From assembly GCA_903901395.1 (NCBI GenBank), contig CAIUQW010000408.1:1-5769 (forward strand): 5,769 nucleotides of DNA, in the 5' to 3' direction. How positions within the stretch are numbered: the first letter of the stretch is position 1; every line of letters begins with the position of its first letter. The DNA is from an uncultured Chlorobiales bacterium. Its GTDB lineage: Bacteria; Bacteroidota; Chlorobiia; Chlorobiales; Chlorobiaceae. The translations under genes were made by a program, and so were the position numbers. The notes under the pieces were generated by a model, which made no database searches, was not told the DNA's origin, and was given only the letters and a program-made list of their open reading frames with translations. Positions 1 to 5,065 of this stretch are shown in pieces.

Positions 1-130
1 CAGAAAATTAGGACTCAGGAAATATACAAGGGGTTCAGGAATATTCTTCCGGAATGGCTATTTTTTCATCGGACAGTCAGCAAAACGATGTCGATATGCA
101 GCCTCGCGATCATCAGAAATACGCCACATT
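1..130. other. Left edge, upstream region of rlpA
   Basis: No gene can be supported here. The rlpA frame stays open back to the window edge but offers no ATG before 131. A second plus-strand frame is also open but reads as unstructured sequence. Two adjacent 8-bp palindromes, GAATATTC (39-46) and TTCCGGAA (47-54), sit 77 to 92 bp before the rlpA start; they could be a protein-binding site, but chance is equally likely. I see no convincing -35/-10 pair. Confidence 0.3.
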
Positions 131-667
131 ATGAAGATCTACAAGCGTACCGGAGCCTTGCTGCTCACGATGTTTCTCGCGCTTCAGGCCTGTTCGAGCT
201 ATCGGGGGACGACCAGAACGACAACAACGACGACGACGACAACGCGCCCCGTCGAGCGAATTTCGCCTGAAGAGGCTTACAGGCTCGGCAAACTCAAGAA
301 CAATCCCTACCTCATCGACGGGCGGCTCTATGTGCCCATGAGCTTCGATCAGGTCTACGCTTACGAGGAGACTGGTCTCGCCTCGTGGTACGGCCAGGAG
401 ACGCTCGACCAGCACAATGGTCAGCCCACCGCATACGGTGAAATCTTCGATCCCAGCCTGCCCAGCGCTGCGCACAAATATCTGCCGCTTCCGATGATCG
501 TCCGGGTCACCAACCTCGACAACAACGCCTCGATCATCGTCCGAGTCAACGACCGCGGCCCCTTTGTCGATGGCCGCGTGATCGACCTGAGCGCAGAAGC
601 CGCCAAACAGCTCGGCTTCTTCGGCAAAGGCACCGCGAGAGTGAAGATTGAATCGGTATACCGGTGA
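131..667 (+). CDS. rlpA: RlpA-family septal ring / peptidoglycan lipoprotein (DPBB domain)
   Basis: RlpA proteins are outer-membrane lipoproteins with a double-psi beta-barrel. In Pseudomonas the family acts as a lytic transglycosylase on glycan strands lacking stem peptides. This 178-residue protein begins with a lipoprotein signal peptide: basic MKIYKR, a hydrophobic core, then lipobox LQAC at residues 18-21, with Cys21 the lipidated residue. A Thr-rich linker (27-38) follows. The DPBB domain runs from about 82 to 175 and shows the family signatures GLASWYG (82-88), TAYGE (100-104), AAHK (113-116), VNDRGPF (139-145) and IDLS (151-154). Glu104, His115 and Asp141 match the residues I expect to be functional in the family. 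There is no C-terminal SPOR domain, so septal targeting through denuded glycan is not evident. The start is fixed by the signal peptide; no Shine-Dalgarno sequence is visible. GC content looks higher than in the other genes here. The gene converges on the barrel gene. Confidence 0.93.
   Translation: MKIYKRTGALLLTMFLALQACSSYRGTTRTTTTTTTTTRPVERISPEEAYRLGKLKNNPYLIDGRLYVPMSFDQVYAYEETGLASWYGQETLDQHNGQPTAYGEIFDPSLPSAAHKYLPLPMIVRVTNLDNNASIIVRVNDRGPFVDGRVIDLSAEAAKQLGFFGKGTARVKIESVYR
209..244 (+). repeat. ACN trinucleotide tract encoding a polythreonine linker
   Basis: Twelve codons, eleven of them Thr (ACG/ACA/ACC) with one Arg (AGA), encode residues 27-38 just after the lipidated Cys21. Nine consecutive Thr codons span 218-244. 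The tract probably forms a flexible, possibly glycosylated tether between the membrane anchor and the DPBB domain. Because the unit is three bases, slippage would change linker length without breaking the frame. Confidence 0.85.
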
Positions 668-774
668 AGAGAATGTTGAATGAAAAATTGGCTGGTGGTT
701 GAATTTGGAAATTAAACGTGATGACACATTATGCAAAAAGCTGTAATGATCATGATTCTGTTGCAACATGACGG

Positions 775-827
775 AAAAACAGAAAAGGCTGCCTCGGTTT
801 TGATCCGAAACAGCCTTTTCTGTTTTT
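775..827. terminator. Bidirectional intrinsic terminator between convergent genes
   Basis: Bases 775-791 and 811-827 are perfect 17-bp inverted repeats, core CAGAAAAGGCTG / CAGCCTTTTCTG, flanked by A5 on the left and T6 on the right (823-828). The 19-base loop contains a further TCGG/CCGA pairing (794-797 with 805-808). Because the A-tract is a U-tract on the other strand, the hairpin can end transcription from both sides: rlpA, 107 bp upstream, and the minus-strand barrel gene ending at 894. Confidence 0.87.
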
Positions 828-893
828 TGGAACCGCGAATGAGCTACGATCAGGCATTTTGCTTCATTCTGTTTCTCAGTATCATTTCCGAGA

Positions 894-1508
894 TCAGAAA
901 TCGTAGCGAATGCCGGCGAGGACACTCTGGCTGTGCCAATTCACCTTTTCTCCATCCACATCCTTCAAGCCATTTGTTTTCAGGTATCGGTAGCCGATAT
1001 CCACAGTAACTTTCTCCGATGCTTTGATGCCAACACCAGCACCCAACTGCCAGGCGAAACCGGTATCGTTTACCCAGCCATCGCCGGAGTCGAGATTAGC
1101 TATACCCATACCGCCCATGACATACGGCATAACATCGCTTTTGGACTGGATATCATAATAGCAATTTGCCAATGCCGTCAACGCTTTCAGGTTGAAATTC
1201 TTAAGGTTGTTGCCATTGATGTCCCAGGCATAGTCATTAGTTTCATTGTAGGCGGCAAGGTATTCTTTGTCGAATGCATTCAGCTGATAACCAACAGCAA
1301 TCTCAGTTCTGACGGGCTTGAAGTTATAACCGAGAGCAAGGCTTAAAGCTTCGCCTGTCTTGAATTTTGAAAGGTCAGCGTTTGAGTATTCAACATCGCC
1401 AGGAATAGTAAGTGCCACAGAACCGCTTACATATGGCTTGCCTTCCGCCATTGCGGGCGTTGCTGAAAGGCCTGCGAACAGTGCCGCGAGTAAGATTGAT
1501 TTTTTCAT
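894..1508 (-). CDS. Small outer-membrane beta-barrel protein (OmpA-barrel/Opa-like fold)
   Basis: A 204-residue secreted protein. Residues 1-21 form a typical Sec signal peptide (MKKS, hydrophobic core, AMA at 19-21 before Glu22). The mature part alternates short amphipathic strands with polar loops, for example YVSGSVAL (26-33), LSLALGYNF (55-63), MPYVMGGMGIA (127-137), WQLGAGVGIKAS (153-164), VTVDIGYRYL (167-176) and SVLAGIRYDF (195-204). It ends in Phe, the classical signal for BAM insertion. About eight strands fit the length, matching the general outer-membrane beta-barrel family (PF13505-like); function and ligand are unknown. Loops around 84-104 and 178-192 are Asp/Asn-rich and likely surface-exposed. 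The open frame continues upstream to 1646, but that extension reads through a terminator hairpin and buries the signal peptide, so I start at 1508. No Shine-Dalgarno sequence is visible. Confidence 0.86.
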   Translation of the reverse strand: MKKSILLAALFAGLSATPAMAEGKPYVSGSVALTIPGDVEYSNADLSKFKTGEALSLALGYNFKPVRTEIAVGYQLNAFDKEYLAAYNETNDYAWDINGNNLKNFNLKALTALANCYYDIQSKSDVMPYVMGGMGIANLDSGDGWVNDTGFAWQLGAGVGIKASEKVTVDIGYRYLKTNGLKDVDGEKVNWHSQSVLAGIRYDF

Positions 1509-1538
1509 TGTTGAAATGGGTTTGATTGTTTCGGCTTT

Positions 1539-1567
1539 ATTGTAGCTATATAAGTCAAAGGTGACTT
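1539..1567 (-). promoter_or_regulatory. Possible core promoter and operator of the barrel gene
   Basis: On the minus strand TACAAT (1544-1539) is a good -10 candidate, giving a predicted start near 1532 and a leader of about 24 bases. The perfect dyad AAGTCA-N4-TGACTT (1552-1567) lies just upstream; its distal arm is exactly where a -35 element would be at 17-bp spacing, though that arm matches TTGACA at only 3 of 6 bases. A protein bound to the dyad would cover the -35 and spacer, so repression is the simplest reading. A weak -35 would also suit activation. Confidence 0.35.
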
Positions 1568-1575
1568 GTTGAGAG

Positions 1576-1668
1576 AATAAAAAAGCCCTGACATATATAC
1601 AGGGCTTTAGGTCGATTTGCACCATTCCACACAATGGATACATCACGAATCAACCGATCAGAGTGCCC
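1576..1668 (-). ncRNA. Candidate small RNA or attenuated leader (about 93 nt)
   Basis: The stretch between a promoter-like sequence (1675-1703) and the terminator (1578-1608) folds on paper into a compact RNA. On the minus strand GGTTGATT (1655-1648) pairs over 8 bp with AATCGACC (1617-1610). Inside it CCATT (1637-1633) pairs with AATGG (1626-1622) around loop GTGTGG. The terminator hairpin follows directly. One pair of the outer stem (1613 with 1652) is a G-U wobble on the minus strand but a C-A mismatch on the plus strand, which favours a minus-strand RNA. No known RNA family is recognised. It may be a free sRNA, or the 5' leader of the barrel gene with conditional termination. Confidence 0.35.
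1578..1608 (-). terminator. Intrinsic terminator, minus strand, upstream of the barrel gene
   Basis: AAAGCCCTG (1582-1590) and CAGGGCTTT (1600-1608) form a perfect 9-bp stem with a 9-base loop. Read on the minus strand the stem is followed by a run of six T (including the end of the stem) and then ATTC. The plus-strand 3' side has only three T, so it works in one direction. It lies about 70 bp before the barrel start codon. It could therefore end readthrough from the chaperone-usher operon, end a small RNA, or act as an attenuator in the barrel mRNA leader. Confidence 0.75.
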
Positions 1669-1674
1669 GTGCTT

Positions 1675-1703
1675 ATAATATATTTTGCATATGGCTCTGT
1701 TCA
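1675..1703 (-). promoter_or_regulatory. Sigma70-like promoter candidate ahead of the structured leader
   Basis: On the minus strand TGAACA (1703-1698, 4 of 6 to TTGACA) and TATTAT (1680-1675, 5 of 6 to TATAAT) are separated by exactly 17 bp. The predicted start is near 1668. The region is AT-rich, so such matches are not rare; the fit with a structured segment and terminator immediately downstream raises its value. Confidence 0.35.
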
Positions 1704-1824
1704 GGCTACATTAATTTTTCTTTTTCTATTTTCCAGCAACACTGTTTTGCAAAATTATTCCCCCAAAACACATTCATGCCTTGCAGATTATGCCTTTGCG
1801 CCCAAAAGAGCAACTAATAAATAG

Positions 1825-1938
1825 TTACATTTCTTTATGCTCCGCCAGGAGCGCGAGCACTAAGCTTTGATACACCACCAGTATAACGATTCCAGCATCG
1901 ATTACCGCTACAATTATCATATTGCCGATGGCAGCCAT
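1825..1938 (-). CDS. Possible 37-residue hydrophobic small protein (weak)
   Basis: ATG at 1938 opens a short frame ending in TAA at 1825. The product starts MAAIGNMIIVAVIDAG and runs through a stretch dominated by Ile, Val, Leu and Ala to a polar tail, AEHKEM. It would make a single membrane-spanning helix. A GTG at 1962 would lengthen it to 45 residues. There is no Shine-Dalgarno sequence, no recognised family, and stops lie just upstream in the same frame. It could be a real small membrane protein, the decayed end of a longer membrane protein, or chance in AT-rich DNA. Confidence 0.17.
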   Translation of the reverse strand: MAAIGNMIIVAVIDAGIVILVVYQSLVLALLAEHKEM

Positions 1939-2068
1939 AATAGGAATCGCATTCGCGATCACTTGTTATTTTATCATGGCAGTGAATCGCTTGAGTTATT
2001 TAATCACAGACCTCTTACTTTTTGTTCTAAATATCGTTTCTTCGCGTCCTAAAACGCAACCAACAAAT

Positions 2069-2102
2069 GCTTACATGTTGTTACAAAAAGTGTAACATAA
2101 GC
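2069..2102. promoter_or_regulatory. Interrupted inverted repeat, operator or RNA hairpin candidate
   Basis: TGTTACA (2079-2085) and TGTAACA (2091-2097) are perfect inverted arms around AAAAG. They are extended by a second matching pair, GCTTA (2069-2073) and TAAGC (2098-2102), with five extra bases on the left side only. As DNA this is a good dimeric-regulator site; as RNA it is a 12-bp stem with a bulge, but without a T-run that would make it a terminator. It lies about 200 bp downstream of the usher stop and over 550 bp upstream of the barrel gene, so its target is unclear. Confidence 0.4.
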
Positions 2103-2294
2103 GGAAAAGCTGAATTGATGACCCAGACGAGTAGAACCGTTCTGCTAAAGGTGTCGCCGTCGCGGTGATCGGCTATCCAGCAGTAAGCTGCAGAGTAAAA
2201 TTGAACTACATCTGAAATGCAAATGAATAATACCCGCTGCAAACAAAAAATAAACGCTTACAGATTGATGCGCGTCTGATGTCAGGTCTCTGAT

Positions 2295-5054
2295 TTACTG
2301 CTTTTCTTGTGTTGAGTCTTTCGTTGTTTCAGGGTATGCCAGCGCAAAATCGATATGATCGATAATCGAGCCAGATGAATTGATTTCTATTTTACGGGCA
2401 GGCACCGATACTCCGAATCTGGCGGCCTGTTCTGGTGACACTCTCAGAGTACATTCTCCAGGCGGAATCTTGTCGATAACGTAAAACCCATCATACTCGG
2501 ATATTTTTTTTGCAAGTACCTTTCCGTCTTTATCAAGGGCCTCTATAACAATACCTGCGGCGTTTTTTCTGATACCACTCTGCATACTGTATACCATACC
2601 ACTAACCTCACCGGTTCCCCAAACAGGAAATTCGAGCTTAATCGGATAACCAGGTCTTGGTACAATACGGGTTCCTTTATCAGCTGGTATCCAAAGAATA
2701 TCTTCGAGTGTCGTTTGTGAAATGGAAATGTTTACTGGAACATTTGGTGCAAGTCCGCGCAGCAAAACCGTGCCGGTAGAGTCTGTGTTTTCCTCTAATC
2801 TGCGCGAATCGACTATAAATCCAACATTCTCGAGCAACGTTTCATCATCATCCCTTTGCTTGTTCAGATTTTGGTCAAGAAATGCCCTCGCCGATACGCT
2901 TCCCTGGCCGCCAATCGATCGGGCGTCGCAAAACCATTGTCCCTTGCGGGGTTCACGGATCAGGCTCATGGATAATCTCAAACCAACATTCCATAAACCT
3001 GTAGTTGCATAACCGCCGTTGATTCCCATGGTAAGGTCACGCCCAGTGTGGTTGAGACCCAATGACAAAGCAAGTCTACCCACAGAAGGGGAATACGAAA
3101 GCGTACCGGTGGCCAGAGTCTGCTTATGCAGGGAAAGTTCGGTACTTCCCATAATACTGTTTATACTTTTTTGGGGAAGCAACTGATAATCTGCTTCCAG
3201 TCTGAATGAACAACCCCTGCGGCTGATACTCGCATAGGAATATCCCGAAAAAGCATCTTGACATCCTGCGCCATCCTGTATTCGTTCGAGCGCAAACCTG
3301 TGCGTATTGTTCACTCCGAAAAATCGATTGGTATTCGTCAGGCTGTAACGCTGTATTTTGTGGTTGTCATCGTAATCGATACGTTCTCCGCCAAGGGAAA
3401 TGCTTGACGTTTTTAAAAAAGTGATGGGACGAAAACCGTCTATTCTTCCCGATAACCTGCGGCGAAACGCTGCCGTTCCTGAAATCGGCTCCCAGCCGCG
3501 ATCGAACTCTTGCCACTGTAAAGAACAGCTCAGCGGACCGATTTTCGAAATCGTGTTTGCCTGCCTTGCCCAGCTCGATAATGAAAGGTTGTTTGCCGCC
3601 TGCACATCAATCTGCATCATTTGCAGATAACCGCTGAACCCAAATCCGGTATAATAGCGCTCCTCTTGGCTTCTGTCATCAACGGACAGGCATGCGAGGG
3701 ACTGACTGGTGGTAAGCCATCTGGTAATTCCTATATCGCTTTTCCAGGTCGCTATCGGAGATACTGATGAATACGGGTCTGTTGGCGAAGAGAAGAGTGA
3801 GTTTCGTGATTCATCCGAAAGCGCGATCTGATAAGCCCAGCTTCCGGGTTCGATCATGTTCCGACCAACATAGTATTGATGCGATTCGGTTTTCCGTTCA
3901 CCCTGTGGACCGTTGAATACCAACTCCAGTTCATTAAAACCATAGACGAGGGGAATATCGGTAAAGAGATAGCTTTCTTCATCATTGGATGGACGGTAGT
4001 CGAGTACGCTGCTATTTCGATACAGCTCCACATCCCATCCTTTTCCCAGAAAACCTTTCAATGTCACCATGTCGAAATATTGCGACTGAGTGATCGGGTA
4101 GTTGCTGATCATAATACCGGGGCCGGTAGTGCGACCAATCAGTGGCAGCGCTGACGGATTTATATCTCCCAAGGCGATTCGTCGAGCATCCAGCACTCCG
4201 AGCAGGCCACCATCGGGGTACACCCTCTCCATAAGCATATGACCGTTATCAATACCGAATACCGATTGTTTGCCTGCGATGTAGCCTGAGAGGTCCAGGG
4301 TGCCGTTCATCCAGAGAAGATCACCGTAAATTCTGCTGGTGTAACGGGTGTCTCCCACACGAGTATCATGATCATCACCGGAAAGGGGGGTTGAGAGCGA
4401 CAGATCGACTCCCGGACCTCCGATTAGCTGGTAGGGTACCTCTCGATGCGGAAAACCGGGATCGTTGCTGGTGCCATAACCCCAGGTATTCGCACCTCGC
4501 CGCTCACGGGCCAGACGCTGCTGCAACGGCAGCGGCTCATACGGGCTGATGTCGATCAACGCATCGAGACGCTTGGCCTCTATGCGCATAAAAAACCACT
4601 CCGCAAGCAGTCCGCTTTCCACATAGATATCGTCCGTGAGCACCAGGATTCGCGATGTATCATAGACTTGAGGCTTTCCCTTTACCGTTACCGAGCCGTT
4701 TTTTGTATCGAGCCGAAACGATTGACCGGGCCGGGTCGTATATCCGCCCGCGCTACCACTGGCAACATTGACGGTAATACCAAACTCCAACAGGCGCGAG
4801 AGTTCCCCAAGAGGCAAGAGCAGTTTGCCGCCGGGTTGCATATAGGTTGGCAGATCGCTTTTCAGTGGCGTTCTTGCAAGGCTTACAAGGCAGAACAGCA
4901 GGTCGTCGTCGCTTACCGTGGCGAGAGGCTGCGCATGATTTACTGCTGGTGCTGATTCGGCGCACTCTGCCCTGCATGGCCTTCCACTCCATGCAAACCA
5001 GCATGTCAACAGTATTGAAACTATAAGAGCCGAGCATCCTGAACAGCCTTGCAT
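2295..5054 (-). CDS. Outer-membrane usher of a chaperone-usher pilus system (divergent)
   Basis: Ushers are outer-membrane pores that take chaperone-bound pilin subunits and assemble and secrete the fibre. This one has 919 residues. A signal peptide covers about 1-29 (hydrophobic core 9-22, CRA before Glu30). Residues 67-170 form a beta-rich region with LLLPLGELSRLLEFGITV (78-95) and a DDIYVESGLLAEWF pattern (141-154), resembling stalk/copper-amine-oxidase-N domains more than a classical usher N-domain. The barrel follows from about 205. A plug-like Ig insert is recognisable at 338-397: GWDVELYRN (339-347), YLFTDIPLVYGFNELELVF (362-380), GPQGE (382-386). Regularly spaced strands continue to about 700. 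C-terminal beta-sandwiches follow: an SdrD-B-like segment (718-770, DQNLNKQRDDDE at 727-738), the LEDILWIPADKGTRIVPRPG stretch (783-802), and a carboxypeptidase-regulatory-like domain (815-905). The ATG is 11 bp after the chaperone stop with no visible Shine-Dalgarno sequence, suggesting translational coupling. The usher role is well supported; its fimbrial clade is not assigned. Confidence 0.88.
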   Translation of the reverse strand: MQGCSGCSALIVSILLTCWFAWSGRPCRAECAESAPAVNHAQPLATVSDDDLLFCLVSLARTPLKSDLPTYMQPGGKLLLPLGELSRLLEFGITVNVASGSAGGYTTRPGQSFRLDTKNGSVTVKGKPQVYDTSRILVLTDDIYVESGLLAEWFFMRIEAKRLDALIDISPYEPLPLQQRLARERRGANTWGYGTSNDPGFPHREVPYQLIGGPGVDLSLSTPLSGDDHDTRVGDTRYTSRIYGDLLWMNGTLDLSGYIAGKQSVFGIDNGHMLMERVYPDGGLLGVLDARRIALGDINPSALPLIGRTTGPGIMISNYPITQSQYFDMVTLKGFLGKGWDVELYRNSSVLDYRPSNDEESYLFTDIPLVYGFNELELVFNGPQGERKTESHQYYVGRNMIEPGSWAYQIALSDESRNSLFSSPTDPYSSVSPIATWKSDIGITRWLTTSQSLACLSVDDRSQEERYYTGFGFSGYLQMMQIDVQAANNLSLSSWARQANTISKIGPLSCSLQWQEFDRGWEPISGTAAFRRRLSGRIDGFRPITFLKTSSISLGGERIDYDDNHKIQRYSLTNTNRFFGVNNTHRFALERIQDGAGCQDAFSGYSYASISRRGCSFRLEADYQLLPQKSINSIMGSTELSLHKQTLATGTLSYSPSVGRLALSLGLNHTGRDLTMGINGGYATTGLWNVGLRLSMSLIREPRKGQWFCDARSIGGQGSVSARAFLDQNLNKQRDDDETLLENVGFIVDSRRLEENTDSTGTVLLRGLAPNVPVNISISQTTLEDILWIPADKGTRIVPRPGYPIKLEFPVWGTGEVSGMVYSMQSGIRKNAAGIVIEALDKDGKVLAKKISEYDGFYVIDKIPPGECTLRVSPEQAARFGVSVPARKIEINSSGSIIDHIDFALAYPETTKDSTQEKQ

Positions 5055-5065
5055 ACAAAGAATGC

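Larger units (their letters stand above)
1704..2294. other. AT-rich intergenic region, no confident gene
   Basis: This is most of the 786-bp gap between the barrel gene start and the usher stop. It holds a palindrome TTTTGCAAAA (1745-1754), a short hydrophobic minus-strand frame (1825-1938), an imperfect hairpin GCGATCACT/AGTGAATCGC (1955-1963 with 1981-1990) and the strong inverted repeat at 2069-2102. A more GC-rich patch (about 2150-2200) has a small hairpin TCGCCG-TCG-CGGTGA but no long frame, and could be decayed coding DNA. I see no transposase, tRNA or CRISPR repeats. No strong terminator follows the usher on the minus strand before 1608. Confidence 0.6.

Noticed and set aside
113..925. 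270-codon minus-strand open frame opposite rlpA
   Set aside because: It lies antisense to a gene with clear RlpA motifs, runs through the shared terminator and overlaps the end of the barrel gene. The product has no recognisable domain and an uneven, shadow-like composition.
731..1009. 92-codon plus-strand frame after rlpA
   Set aside because: It reads through the terminator hairpin and then antisense to the barrel gene, with no family resemblance.
933..1346. 137-codon plus-strand frame
   Set aside because: It is antisense to the well-supported barrel gene and reflects that gene's strand pattern.
1509..1646. N-terminal extension of the barrel protein to 1646
   Set aside because: It would place 46 residues before a perfect Sec signal peptide and be translated through an intrinsic terminator. 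The start at 1508 is far more likely. The open frame is kept only as a finding.
1867..2052. 61-codon plus-strand frame in the intergenic region
   Set aside because: The product is rich in His, Tyr, Asn and Arg with no domain or signal features, and there is no ribosome-binding site. It looks like chance AT-rich sequence.
1704..2294. Insertion sequence, tRNA or CRISPR array in the intergenic gap
   Set aside because: No terminal inverted repeats with target duplication, no cloverleaf, no regularly spaced repeats and no transposase-like frame could be seen.
4446..4955. 169-codon plus-strand frame within the usher gene
   Set aside because: It is antisense to the conserved usher N-terminal half and is basic and low in recognisable structure, as expected for a shadow.
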